DNA of 64,000 nt from Ornithinimicrobium faecis (GCF_023923225.1 NZ_CP099489.1:1426001-1490000), one strand, 5' to 3'. Numbered from the stretch's first letter, positions 7,422-15,962 are shown. Translations and numbers: made by a program. Notes: generated from the sequence alone by a model not told the origin.

Positions 7422-7575
7422 CGCACGGTCCTTTCAGGGAAGCGGGGCCACTGTCGGCCACAGGAAGGTGGACCTCCGCGGGCACGCCAACTCATCGCCG
7501 GCCCGGCCGATCAGATCGGGCCGGAGGTGATCAGCCCGACTGACGCGCTGCCCTCCACGAGACCCGCCGCAGGGG

Positions 7576-8145
7576 TCAGCTTGAGCCGACGTCACCGCCG
7601 TCGATGAGCTCCCTGAGGAAGTCACCGAGGACCTGGGCGCTGGCGTCGACCAGATCCGGCCAGGCCATGGCTCCGGCGTCGGCGCTGTCCGAGACGTGCT
7701 TGATCAGGCGCACCGGGACCCCGAGGGCGTCGCACGCGAAGGCGACCGCATAGCCCTCCATGTCGACCAGGTCTGCCCTCGCCGCCAGCTGGTCGCGCAC
7801 CACCGGATCGGTCACGAAGGTGTCGCCGGAGGCCAGGACCGTGTCGTCGCCACCCTCCAGGGCCAACTCGTCGCGGGGGTCATAGCCGAGCGCTCGCAGC
7901 GACTCGGCGCTGATGTCGTGATTGATCACCCTCCCGGGCAGGAACAGCCCCTCCCGGTCCGGCCGCAGTGCGCCCGCCGTGCCGATGTTGAGGACCACCA
8001 GCCCGGTGCGGTCCGTCTCCATCAGGGCTTTGGTCACCGCGGTCGCCGCCGTGGTCTTCCCGATGCCGGTGATGATCACCGGCAGAGCCGGCGGGATGTG
8101 GGCGGCCTCCGCGCGGGTGGCACTGACGACGAGATAACGACTCAC
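7576..8145 (-). CDS. Nucleoside phosphorylase-superfamily nucleosidase (MTA/SAH nucleosidase-like)
   Basis: A 189-residue protein of the PNP/UDP family, shorter than typical MTA/SAH nucleosidases (about 230). A GIGKTTAA loop at residues 27-34 matches the phosphate/ribose loop. LNIGTAGAL and VDMEGYAVAFAC contain the catalytic-site glutamate (Glu130). HVSDSAD carries the purine-contacting Asp153. It would cleave N-glycosidic bonds of methylthioadenosine, S-adenosylhomocysteine or a related nucleoside. The GTG start at 8145 is exactly six bases from a TAGGAT -10 box (8152-8157), an apparent leaderless transcript. The 154-base gap to the DHFR-like gene holds nothing I recognise. Confidence 0.78.
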   Translation of the reverse strand: MSRYLVVSATRAEAAHIPPALPVIITGIGKTTAATAVTKALMETDRTGLVVLNIGTAGALRPDREGLFLPGRVINHDISAESLRALGYDPRDELALEGGDDTVLASGDTFVTDPVVRDQLAARADLVDMEGYAVAFACDALGVPVRLIKHVSDSADAGAMAWPDLVDASAQVLGDFLRELIDGGDVGSS

Positions 8146-8251
8146 ACCACGATCCTAGAGATGAGGGTCACGCTGCTCGCCCTCGCCGTGGAACTGCAGG
8201 GGGACGTGACCCGTTGAAGACTGGTGTCATCACCCGACGTCAGGAGAGACC

Positions 8252-8914
8252 ATGGGTTTGCTGGACAACGTGAAGAAGGCCGCCAACGCGGCCAAGGAGC
8301 AGGCCGGAGAGCTGGCTGGCAAGCACGGCGACAAGATCGACCGCGCCATCGACAAGGGTGGGTCGATGATCGACCAGCGCACGCACGGCAAGTACAGCGA
8401 CAAGATCGTCAAGGCTCAGGGCGCTGCTCGCAACGCCGCCGACAAGGTGGCTGGGGAGGCCGGACCGGCCGCAGGCTCGAGTGCCCAGGGCCCTGTGTCG
8501 CCTCCACCCGGCACGGGAACGCCGCCCCCACCTCCGCCGCCGGGCGCCGGAACGCCTGCACCACCACCCCCGCCTCCGCCGCCCGCTTCGGCAGCGCTCA
8601 CCAGCCCGGTCCGCGAGTTTGTTGACGCGGTCAACGCCCACGACGAGACGGCCTTCCTGGACAGCTTCGGGGACACCGGAGTGGTGGACGACTGGGGCCG
8701 AGAGTTCGTCGGTCGCGAGGCCATCAAGGAGTGGAGCGACAAGGAGTTCATCGGCGCGAACGGGACCATGGATGTGCAACAGGTGACAGACACCGGAGGT
8801 CAGGTCAGGGTGGTGGCCGACTGGCGCAGCACCCACGCAAACGGCCTGTCCGAGTTCACCTTCGACACAGCCGGCCACACCATCAACCGGATGACGATCC
8901 GCGGAGCCCACTGA
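8252..8914 (+). CDS. Rv0909-type antitoxin-like domain fused to an NTF2/SnoaL-like domain
   Basis: Three parts are visible in 220 residues. Residues 1-65 (LLDNVKKAAN, KHGDKIDRAIDKGGSMID, THGKYSDKI) are the small helical domain seen alone in Rv0909/MT0933-type antitoxin-like proteins. Residues 80-112 are a Pro/Gly linker with two long proline runs. Residues 115-220 (SPVREFVDAVNAHDETAFLDSF, GREAIKEWSD) look like an NTF2/SnoaL fold with alternating strands at the end. A good AGGAGA site precedes the ATG. No toxin gene is adjacent. The combination is unusual; its role is unknown. Confidence 0.72.
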   Translation: MGLLDNVKKAANAAKEQAGELAGKHGDKIDRAIDKGGSMIDQRTHGKYSDKIVKAQGAARNAADKVAGEAGPAAGSSAQGPVSPPPGTGTPPPPPPPGAGTPAPPPPPPPPASAALTSPVREFVDAVNAHDETAFLDSFGDTGVVDDWGREFVGREAIKEWSDKEFIGANGTMDVQQVTDTGGQVRVVADWRSTHANGLSEFTFDTAGHTINRMTIRGAH

Positions 8915-8972
8915 CGGCATACGGCCGGCTAACTGGTGGCGGAAGAGGTGACCGCGGGCGCTGACTGAGTCC

Positions 8973-9788
8973 ATGATCTGGATCTGCGAGACCTGCGCCG
9001 TCGAGACAGCCGACCTGGAGACCCCGCCGGAGATCTGTGCGATCTGCGACGACGAGCGCCAGTGGGTGCCCGAGGGTGGGTCCCGGTGGACGAGTGTGGA
9101 GAAGCAGCGGGAGAACGGCACGCGCATCGTGATCAGCGAGGTCGAGCCCGAACTGTGGGGCCTGCGCGCCGAGCCGTCGATCGGCATCGGCCAGCAGACG
9201 ATGGTCGTGCGCACCCCAGAGGGGACGATCCTGTTCGACTGCGTTGGCTACATCGACGACGCCGCGGTGGAGTTCGTCCGCGGCCTCGGGCCGACCCTGG
9301 CCATCGCCGCCAGCCACCCGCACATGTATGGCGTGCAGACCGAGTGGGCCGCCGCCCTCGACGTGCCGGTGCTGGTCGCCGAGCGCGACCGGGAGTGGGT
9401 GCGCCGGCCCGAGCGGGTGGAGTTCTATGACGACCGGCGTGACGTCGCGACCGGTGTCACGCTGCACCGGGTCGGCGGGCACTTCCGCGGCCAGGCCGTC
9501 CTGGAGTGGGCGACCGGCAATGACGGCAAGGGCGTGCTGCTCGCGGGGGACGCGATCTTCACCAACCCGGACCGCAAGACGGTCAGCTTCATGCGCAGCT
9601 ATCCCAACCGGCTCCCGCTGTCCGGCAACGTGGTCCAGCGCCTGGCTGCGCAGGTGGAGGAACTGCACTTCGACCGGCTCTACAACAACTTCGGCGCGGT
9701 GGTGCCGCAGGACGCCCAGGCGATCATCCGCTATTCCGCCGACCGGCACACTGCCTGGGTGCGCGGAGACCACGACGACCTGACCTGA
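8973..9788 (+). CDS. Zinc-ribbon plus metallo-beta-lactamase-fold protein
   Basis: A 271-residue protein. The N-terminus has a rubredoxin-like zinc ribbon (Cys5, Cys8, Cys22, Cys25). The rest resembles an MBL fold: SHPHMYG supplies His115 and His117, VGGHFRGQAVLEW supplies His170, and LAGDAIF supplies Asp193. The usual HxHxDH motif is incomplete because its Asp-His half is replaced by Met-Tyr-Gly, so metal binding may be mononuclear or altered. The start lies six bases after CTGACT, a leaderless-type arrangement. The stop region overlaps a 12-bp palindrome before the next gene. The substrate is unknown. Confidence 0.75.
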   Translation: MIWICETCAVETADLETPPEICAICDDERQWVPEGGSRWTSVEKQRENGTRIVISEVEPELWGLRAEPSIGIGQQTMVVRTPEGTILFDCVGYIDDAAVEFVRGLGPTLAIAASHPHMYGVQTEWAAALDVPVLVAERDREWVRRPERVEFYDDRRDVATGVTLHRVGGHFRGQAVLEWATGNDGKGVLLAGDAIFTNPDRKTVSFMRSYPNRLPLSGNVVQRLAAQVEELHFDRLYNNFGAVVPQDAQAIIRYSADRHTAWVRGDHDDLT

Positions 9789-9794
9789 TCAGGT
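9783..9794. promoter_or_regulatory. 12-bp perfect palindrome ACCTGATCAGGT
   Basis: It overlaps the stop codon of the MBL-fold gene and lies about 10 bases upstream of the CATACT -10 box (9804-9809), which is six bases from the next ATG. Its position near the -35 region would suit an operator; no regulator is known. Confidence 0.35.
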
Positions 9795-9815
9795 GCGTGA
9801 CGGCATACTCAGACC

Positions 9816-10952
9816 ATGACGCAATGGGCCATGTCCTATGACTGGGCCGGACCGCTGGGCGAGGACCAGATTGCCCACCTGCAGGCCGTCGTGGACGCCA
9901 CCGACCCCGCTGTGCTCGCGGCCGTCGAGCGGTGGCTGGCCGTGCTGGACCGGGACTCGGTGCGCGACCTGCCCGGAGAGGTTTATGGCGACGGCGGGGC
10001 CACGGTCACGGTCGGTCGCGAGGTCGCCGGCCAGCTCGCGGTGTCCCTGCGCTCGGGCGGGCAGGACGCCTTCGACTCGATCTCGTTCTCGGCCGACTCG
10101 CTGCACGACGCGGTCACCGACGGTGGTGGGGCGGCGATCCGGTGGGTGGAACTGCCCTACGAGCCGGCGATCGCAGGTGCAGACAGTGTGGCCGACGACG
10201 CGCACATGATCTCGATGCTGCCGTGTCCGGACATCGATGAGATCGAGCGGTTCTGGACCGCGCTCGGGCTGCGGGTGACCTATCGGCAGAGGCGCCCCAA
10301 CCCCTATCTCGCCCTGGGGCTGGGTGGGATCGACCTGCACTACTACGGCCTGCCGGGGCACGACCCCGAGCAGAGCCACTCCACGTGCGGGATCGTCGTG
10401 TCGGACACAGAGCCGCTGCACGCGCGGTTCGCCAAAGGGTTCCGGGCGGCGTTCGGCACGATCCCGCAGAGCGGTGCGCCGCGCATGACGCGTCCGCGGC
10501 GGCGCACCAACAACGACGGCCTCAGCGGGTTCTCCGTCATCGACCCGGCCGGCAACTGGATCCGGGTGTCCCGGCGGCCATTGACGGGTCGGGAGTCACG
10601 CAGCGATGACGACCGGGGCATATTGCCCTCCGTCGACGGCGCCCCGCTGGCCCGGGCCCTGGAAAACGCTGTCGTGCTGGGGGACTCGCGCGGTGACGCC
10701 CAGCAGGCCCACAAGATCCTGGCTGGTGCCCTGGGTCGTGCGCAGGACGCTGCGGTGGGGGAACACGCCTCTGCCCTGGCCTATCTCGCTGAGTTGCGCG
10801 TGCGTCTCGGTGACCATGACGGCGCTCGGGCCGCGGTCGCGGAGCTCACCGCCCTCGCAGAGCGTGACGGACTGACGCAGCAGGATCGTGCTGCCGTGGA
10901 GACTGCGCGGCGCGAGGTGGCAGAGCTGGACCTGTCGGTGGGGGAGACGTAG
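9816..10952 (+). CDS. VOC (glyoxalase/bleomycin-resistance) domain protein with flanking domains
   Basis: A 378-residue protein. Residues about 130-255 form a VOC-type segment (SMLPCPDIDEIERFWTALGL, NPYLALGLGGIDLHYYGLP, FSVIDPAGNWIRV) like those of glyoxalase/dioxygenase-fold proteins. The first 125 residues are unrelated to any family I know. The C-terminal 100 residues are Ala-rich and helical (HKILAGALGRAQDA, ALAYLAELRVRLGDHDGA), resembling TPR-like helical pairs. The start has CATACT six bases upstream (leaderless type). The next gene starts two bases after the stop, so they are probably cotranscribed. Confidence 0.72.
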   Translation: MTQWAMSYDWAGPLGEDQIAHLQAVVDATDPAVLAAVERWLAVLDRDSVRDLPGEVYGDGGATVTVGREVAGQLAVSLRSGGQDAFDSISFSADSLHDAVTDGGGAAIRWVELPYEPAIAGADSVADDAHMISMLPCPDIDEIERFWTALGLRVTYRQRRPNPYLALGLGGIDLHYYGLPGHDPEQSHSTCGIVVSDTEPLHARFAKGFRAAFGTIPQSGAPRMTRPRRRTNNDGLSGFSVIDPAGNWIRVSRRPLTGRESRSDDDRGILPSVDGAPLARALENAVVLGDSRGDAQQAHKILAGALGRAQDAAVGEHASALAYLAELRVRLGDHDGARAAVAELTALAERDGLTQQDRAAVETARREVAELDLSVGET

Positions 10953-10954
10953 GC

Positions 10955-11617
10955 GTGGAACTGCTGGCCCGCGGGCGCGATGCCGAGGTCTTTGGCCTCG
11001 ACGAGCACACGGTGCTGCGCCGCTTCCGCGGCCCGCGTGACCTGCGGTGGGAGGTGGCCGCGATGGAGGCTGCCCGCGACGCCGGCCTCCCGGTGCCCGC
11101 GGTCCACGAGATCAGGCCGGACGCGATGGTGCTGGAACGGATCCACGGGCCCACGATGCTGGAGGCACTGCTCGCCGACCCCGGCAGTGCGCAGGCGCAT
11201 GCCGTCACCCTCGCCGAGTTGCACCTGCGGCTCGGGCAGATCACCGCACCGGACGGGATGTCGACCCCGGTGGGTGCCGGGGAGTCCCTGGTGCACCTGG
11301 ACCTGCACCCGGGCAACGTGATCCTCGGCAGTGCGCCCACGATCATTGACTGGACCAACGCTGGGCGCGGACCAGTGAGCGCTGACCCGGCCACCTGCTG
11401 GCTGCTCACCCGGGTCGTGCAGGTGGAGGCGCCCGCCGCTCCGACGGCTGAGTTCACGGTCGCGGTCGGCACCTTCGTCGAGACCTTCCTCGACTGCTTC
11501 GACCTGCCGGACCTGCTCGAGCAACTGCCAGCGGTCGGTCGGGCCAGGCTGCACGACGTCAACCTCACGCCGGAGGAGCAGGAGCGGATCAGGGCCTTCC
11601 TCGACGACCCGTGGTGA
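10955..11617 (+). CDS. Small aminoglycoside-phosphotransferase-fold kinase
   Basis: A 220-residue protein with a reduced APH/choline-kinase fold. It opens with a nucleotide-loop-like LLARGRDAEVFGLDE. The catalytic loop is HLDLHPGNV and the metal-binding motif is TIIDWTNA. The length is below the usual 260-300, mainly in the N-terminal lobe. It starts right after the VOC protein gene and is the first of two phosphotransferases in a row. The substrate is unknown. Confidence 0.78.
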   Translation: MELLARGRDAEVFGLDEHTVLRRFRGPRDLRWEVAAMEAARDAGLPVPAVHEIRPDAMVLERIHGPTMLEALLADPGSAQAHAVTLAELHLRLGQITAPDGMSTPVGAGESLVHLDLHPGNVILGSAPTIIDWTNAGRGPVSADPATCWLLTRVVQVEAPAAPTAEFTVAVGTFVETFLDCFDLPDLLEQLPAVGRARLHDVNLTPEEQERIRAFLDDPW

Positions 11618-11659
11618 GGCAGGTTCGGTGCACGCTCATCAGATGGCAGCATCGGGCGG

Positions 11660-12568
11660 GTGAACAACGCGACCCAGCCCCCGCAGAGCCCGCCCGCCAT
11701 CCGCGAGCGAGGGCTGCGTGCCGCCACGGACCTGGCGCGTGCCCAAGGCCTGGGAGACGTTGTGCCACAGGTTCTTTCCGATCGCGGGTCGCTGATGGTG
11801 CGACTGCCCGGCACGGGGCTGGTTGCCCGCGTCTGCACCCACACCGGCGCCCAGCGCCGCGACCCCGGTTGGTGGTTGGGACAGGAGGTCGCCGTGGGCC
11901 GGATCGCGCAGGAGGCAGGTGCCCTCGTGGTGCCGCCGGCCCCGGAGGCCGGGCCACACGAGGTGGACGGCCTGTGGATCTCTCTCTGGACCGATCTGGG
12001 GGATCAGGACAGCCGGGCCACCCCCGAGGAGTCCGCCGCCGCGCTGGCCGAGTGGCACCGCGTGCTGGGCGACGCAGGCCAGGACCTGCCGGTCATGCCG
12101 ATCGTCCACGCGATGATCACCGAACCGCTGGAGTATGCCGAGAGGCTGGGTCACCTCGACCCCGTCACCCGTGCAGCACTCACCCGGGAGCACGAGGAGG
12201 CGCTCGCCGCCGTCGAGGGACTGGGCACCCGCCAGGTGCTCCTGCACGGCGACGCCCACCGCGGCAACCTGCTGCGCGACGCAGACGGGCTCTGGCGGTG
12301 GAACGACCTGGAGGAGGCCTGCAGGGGCCCCATCGAGTGGGACCTCGCGATCCTGGGCTCCACCCCCGATGAGGAGACGGGGGCAGCCGCGCTCACGGCA
12401 TACGGCCAGATCACTGGCACCCCGGTGCCGTCGCAGGAGGAGCTGGCCCCCTGGTTGCGGCTGCGCACCCTCGAGGGAACCGCCTGGCTGATCGGCTGCT
12501 CAGTGACCTTCCCGGAGCGCTATGCCGAGCCGGCCCGCCGTGCCATCGACGAGCTGATCCGCGGCTGA
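11660..12568 (+). CDS. Phosphotransferase (APH-like) family protein
   Basis: A 302-residue protein. The catalytic loop is LLHGDAHRGNLL; the usual DFD/DWE metal motif is replaced by NDLEEA, an odd substitution that may alter or abolish metal binding. GPIEWDLAIL follows, as in family members. The GTG start at 11660 lies 7 bases after CAGCAT. The second phosphotransferase in a row; the two share only the fold, so this is not a recent duplication. Confidence 0.75.
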   Translation: MNNATQPPQSPPAIRERGLRAATDLARAQGLGDVVPQVLSDRGSLMVRLPGTGLVARVCTHTGAQRRDPGWWLGQEVAVGRIAQEAGALVVPPAPEAGPHEVDGLWISLWTDLGDQDSRATPEESAAALAEWHRVLGDAGQDLPVMPIVHAMITEPLEYAERLGHLDPVTRAALTREHEEALAAVEGLGTRQVLLHGDAHRGNLLRDADGLWRWNDLEEACRGPIEWDLAILGSTPDEETGAAALTAYGQITGTPVPSQEELAPWLRLRTLEGTAWLIGCSVTFPERYAEPARRAIDELIRG

Positions 12569-12578
12569 GGGCGGCACA

Positions 12579-12860
12579 TCACGACGTCCGGCGCCGCCAC
12601 CACACGAGCAGGAGCACGGCGGAGATGATGCCCGGCACCATGTGCACCGCGAGCACGCCGATCAGGGACGGACCGCCCCAGTCAGCGGAGTAGTCCGAAG
12701 GGTCGCCGAAGTCGACCAGGAACGGCTCGACCGCGGCGCGCAGGACGAGATAGACGCCGAGCGCCACGAGCACAGCGGTCAGCGCCCGGCGCCACAGCGG
12801 GCGCTGCGGTGTGCTCTCGGCTCGGGAGGTGGCTGTGGGTCTGCGGTCTGGTTGCGCCAT
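12579..12860 (-). CDS. Small two-span membrane protein
   Basis: A 93-residue protein: a basic Pro/Arg N-terminus, a first hydrophobic helix (ALTAVLVALGVYLVLRAAV), an acidic external loop and a second helix (IGVLAVHMVPGIISAVLLLVW) ending in WRRR. No family is recognised. The ATG at 12860 is six bases from a TACGTT -10 box (12867-12872), supporting this start over one 12 codons upstream. Confidence 0.6.
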   Translation of the reverse strand: MAQPDRRPTATSRAESTPQRPLWRRALTAVLVALGVYLVLRAAVEPFLVDFGDPSDYSADWGGPSLIGVLAVHMVPGIISAVLLLVWWRRRTS

Positions 12861-12936
12861 GTCTCGAACGTAGGAGTTGCCCCCGGGCCGGAGCATCCAT
12901 CGGAGGTATCGATGCCGGTCCGTCGTAGGTATCGCG

Positions 12937-13770
12937 CTATTGCTCGGGCGCGGAGTCTCGCCCGAGGGTCCTGGCGAAGTCCCCCGGCGTGTGCCCGGTC
13001 ACCCGCCGGAAGTCGCGGGTGAGGTGTGCCTGGTCGGTGTAGCCGAGGTTGGCGGCGAGGTCGGCGAGGGTCTGCGTCCCGTGCTTCAGGTGATGCGTGG
13101 CCTCGTGCAGCCGGCGCCGTTGGATCAACCACTTGGGGGTCAGCCCCAGGAAGCGGCCGGTCAGACGCTGCAGGGCGCGCTCGGAGAGACCCAACCGGTC
13201 GACGAGCTGGGTGACGCTGAGCAGGTCCGGGTCGGACTCGACGGTCTGCACGACGGTGTTGAGCAGGGCGCCGTCGGCACTCAGCGGAAGGGCGGCCTCC
13301 ACCCGCTGCTCCACCTCCCGCAGGGCTGCGGCGTGCCGGTCCGGATTGCCGGGGTCGGGTGCCATCAGCTCGCGCACGGTCGGGACCAGGTGGGCCAGGT
13401 GCGCGAACTCGGTGAGGTCCCGGTGGGTGTCGACCAGGGCCGACACGTCACCTGCCGCGACGGCGGTGCCGGCACCGGGCTGCAGCATGAGGCCGACGCC
13501 CCAGCCGCGGCCCTGCAGCGTCACCGTGGACAGCCCGCGGGCCACGCCGTAGAAGCGCGCGTAGTCCTGGGCGATCACGATCAGGCAGGTCGGATACTGC
13601 AGCACCTGCTCGACCACCGGTGTGCCCTCCGGCAGGTCCCACACCGGGATCCAGTAGTGCCGAACCAACGGCTGCAGGTGCTCTGGAGGCGGATAGCGGT
13701 GGACCGGCGGCGCCAGCCGAGCCCGCTCGGTGAGGCGCGCGCGGTCGATCGGGTGGGAGGAGTCTGGCAC
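12937..13770 (-). CDS. AraC-family transcriptional regulator
   Basis: A 277-residue regulator. The last 100 residues carry the double helix-turn-helix of AraC/XylS (LSVTQLVDRLGLSERALQRLTGR, then TQTLADLAANLGYTDQAHLTRDFRRVTGHTPGDF). The N-terminal part is a DUF6597-like sensor region found in actinobacterial AraC proteins (PPPEHLQPLVRHYWIPVW). The GTG at 13770 lies 7 bases from an AATAAT -10 box. It is divergent from the DinB-like gene, whose start is 51 bases away, and may regulate it. Confidence 0.85.
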   Translation of the reverse strand: MPDSSHPIDRARLTERARLAPPVHRYPPPEHLQPLVRHYWIPVWDLPEGTPVVEQVLQYPTCLIVIAQDYARFYGVARGLSTVTLQGRGWGVGLMLQPGAGTAVAAGDVSALVDTHRDLTEFAHLAHLVPTVRELMAPDPGNPDRHAAALREVEQRVEAALPLSADGALLNTVVQTVESDPDLLSVTQLVDRLGLSERALQRLTGRFLGLTPKWLIQRRRLHEATHHLKHGTQTLADLAANLGYTDQAHLTRDFRRVTGHTPGDFARTLGRDSAPEQ

Positions 13771-13821
13771 CTGTCGGATTATTGCAAGCCACGAGCCCTC
13801 CGCGGGCGGCACCATGGGGTC

Positions 13822-14382
13822 ATGACCGACACGAACACCCTGACCACCGACAACACCACGACCTATCACGAGCGGGCTGCGGCCATCGCCGACCTGCTGT
13901 CCACGACCACTGCCTGGGAGGACCCCACCCCGTGCGAGGGGTGGACGGTCCGCGACCTGGTGGAGCACCTCATCGTGACCCAGCGGGACTTCCTGGTCGA
14001 GCGCGAGCTGGAGGTCCCGACCGTGTCCCTGGCCGATCCGCAGCGAGCCTGGGCCGAGCACACCGAGGCCGTCCTGGCGCTGCTCGAGGACCCGTCGGTC
14101 GGCCCACGCGAGTATGACGGCCACTTCGGGCGCACCACCATCGGCGCCACGATGGCCTCCTTCTATGGCTGGGACCTGCTCGTGCACCGCTGGGACCTGG
14201 CGCGCTCCCTGGGCACCGACGAGCAGTTCACGCAGGAGGAGCTGGACCAGATCGAGGCCGCTCTCGCCGGCTTCGGGGACGCCCTCTATGGCCCTGGCAT
14301 CTGTGCCGCGCCGGTCGAGGTGGCCGAGAGCGAGTCACGTCAGGTGCGGCTGCTGGCCCGTCTGGGGCGCGACGCCCGCTGA
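13822..14382 (+). CDS. DinB-like / mycothiol-dependent maleylpyruvate isomerase-fold protein (TIGR03086-like)
   Basis: A 186-residue four-helix protein: TYHERAAAIADLL, then TPCEGWTVRDLVEHLIVTQRDF, FYGWDLLVHRWDLARSLG. The conserved His residues (in VEHL and VHRWD) are the family's metal ligands. Related proteins use mycothiol or other thiols. CACCAT sits six bases before the ATG (leaderless type). It is probably controlled by the divergent AraC gene, since the two share a 51-base gap. Confidence 0.8.
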   Translation: MTDTNTLTTDNTTTYHERAAAIADLLSTTTAWEDPTPCEGWTVRDLVEHLIVTQRDFLVERELEVPTVSLADPQRAWAEHTEAVLALLEDPSVGPREYDGHFGRTTIGATMASFYGWDLLVHRWDLARSLGTDEQFTQEELDQIEAALAGFGDALYGPGICAAPVEVAESESRQVRLLARLGRDAR

Positions 14383-14415
14383 CGGTGGCTGCGCATGGTG
14401 CCGGACAATGGCTCC

Positions 14416-15627
14416 ATGCGCATAGCGATCCTTGCGGCGGGAAGCCGCGGTGACTACCTGCCAACCCTCGCCGTCGCTCGTGGCCTGCACGCGCGCGGTC
14501 ACGAGGTCGGCGTCACAGCCACCAGCGACTATGTGCCGACCGTCGAGGGTGCTGGGGTCCGCGCCGAGGAGGTTGCGGTCGACCTGATGGGCTATTACCG
14601 CGACCACGCGCTGCGCAACGGGATGCCGACCGGGCTGATGGGCCAGATGGACCTGCTTGGGGAGGTGGCCAAGGTGATGGCGCCCGCGGTCCGGGAGACC
14701 CTGACGGACCTGTGGCCGCGGTATGACGGAGTGGTCACCACCGCGATGAGCGCCGCCTGGCCGGGGCTCATCGCGGGACCGCGCAAGCCGCAGGTGCTGA
14801 TGATGTTCCTGGCCGCGGTGCCCTCGGTCTGGGGCGATGCCAGCCTCTATGCCGAGCGAGAGGGCCGCTCGATCCACAACCTGGTCTCGGGCCTGCGGGC
14901 GATGGGGCCGTCGGCCAAGCTGGTCACCTCCGACACCACAGCGACCAGCCGGGAGCGACTGCGCGGCCTGATCCAGATGTCGACCGCGCCGGCGTTTGTG
15001 GCCAACAGCGCCCAGATCGTCACCCCGCGGAGGATCGGTGGACGGCAGCTCCGCGCCACCGGCTATCCCTTCCTGGACCTGCCGGCCGAACTGCCGGTCG
15101 ACGTCGCCGAGTTCCTCGACCACGGGCCGGACCCGGTCTATGTCGGTCTCGGATCGCACACGGTGCCTGCCGTGCGCGATGCGCTCGCGCACACTGTGGC
15201 CGCTGCCCTCGAGCTCGGACACCGAGTGATCGTGCAGCGCGGCTCGGGGCTGGAGGATCTCGAGCACGACGACCGCGTGCTGTTCGTCGACGACGTGCCG
15301 CACGAGCTGCTGTTCCCGCGGGTTGCTGCCGTGGTCCATCACGGGGGCGCTGGCACCACGGCCCAGGCGCTGCGCGCAGGGGTGCCCCAGGTGGTGCTGC
15401 CGTTCACGATGGACCAGCCATTCTTTGCCCGCCGCGTCCACGAGATCGGCGTCGGGTCCGCCCCCGTGTCCACGGTCGAGGCCTCCACCGCGCGGCTAGA
15501 GGCCGCCCTCAACGAGGCACTCGCCCCAGAGGTGTGCGCTCGCGCTCGGTCCGTCGCTCGGGTCGTCCAGGGCGAGGACGGCGTCGGCGGAGCGGTCGCG
15601 GTGATCGAGCAGGGGCTGGGGGCCTGA
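14416..15627 (+). CDS. GT1-family (UGT/MGT-like) glycosyltransferase
   Basis: A 403-residue GT-B enzyme. The N-terminus MRIAILAAGSRGDYLPTLAVARGLHARGHEV is the typical acceptor-domain opening. The C-terminal donor site is VHHGGAGTTAQALRAGVPQVVLP followed by MDQPFFARRV. Relatives glycosylate sterols, macrolides or phenolics using UDP- or TDP-sugars. The ATG at 14416 lies six bases after GACAAT. The 33-base gap from the DinB-like gene suggests separate transcription. The acceptor is unknown. Confidence 0.85.
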   Translation: MRIAILAAGSRGDYLPTLAVARGLHARGHEVGVTATSDYVPTVEGAGVRAEEVAVDLMGYYRDHALRNGMPTGLMGQMDLLGEVAKVMAPAVRETLTDLWPRYDGVVTTAMSAAWPGLIAGPRKPQVLMMFLAAVPSVWGDASLYAEREGRSIHNLVSGLRAMGPSAKLVTSDTTATSRERLRGLIQMSTAPAFVANSAQIVTPRRIGGRQLRATGYPFLDLPAELPVDVAEFLDHGPDPVYVGLGSHTVPAVRDALAHTVAAALELGHRVIVQRGSGLEDLEHDDRVLFVDDVPHELLFPRVAAVVHHGGAGTTAQALRAGVPQVVLPFTMDQPFFARRVHEIGVGSAPVSTVEASTARLEAALNEALAPEVCARARSVARVVQGEDGVGGAVAVIEQGLGA

Positions 15628-15678
15628 CGGCTCAGGACGGCTAGACCCCGCGACGCACTGAGCGCCGATGGGGCAGTA

Positions 15679-15698
15679 TGTGTACACAGTGATACACA
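15679..15698. promoter_or_regulatory. Palindromic operator before the antitoxin remnant
   Basis: TGTGTACACA (15679-15688) is a perfect 10-bp palindrome, and a further TACACA (15693-15698) pairs with TGTGTA. Such sites are typical for antitoxin autoregulation. It lies 16 bases upstream of the antitoxin start. Confidence 0.5.
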
Positions 15699-15714
15699 GC
15701 TCCTGGGGGTTGTC

Positions 15715-15962
15715 GTGACAACATCGGTAGGCATCCGCGAGTTCCGCGCTGGGTTGGCTGACTTCATCACCGCGGCCGAGCCGGTGGCGGTGACGCGTCA
15801 TGGGGTCACGGTGGGATGGTTATACCGACGCCAGTTGACCGTGATGCCCAGGTGGCTTCCCTGCGTTCAGCCGCGGCCCTCCTCGACACCGTGCTGGCCG
15901 AGCAGGGCGTGGACACCGATGAGGTGGTCGCCGAGTTCGCGACCGCACGCCGAGACGCGTGA
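15715..15962 (+). pseudogene. Frameshifted Phd/YefM-like antitoxin
   Basis: From GTG 15715 the frame reads TTSVGIREFRAGLADFITAA, then EPVAVTRHGVTVGW, the standard N-terminus of a Phd/YefM antitoxin. After Trp (codon 15817-15819) the original frame leaves family character. Skipping two bases (15820-15821) restores a good antitoxin C-terminus from 15822: IPTPVDRDAQVASLRSAAAL, then DTDEVVAEFATARRDA and a TGA at 15960-15962. One base has been lost near 15820. The 63 bases between here and lysA hold no toxin gene, so this is an orphan, broken antitoxin unless the deletion is a sequence error. Confidence 0.75.
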
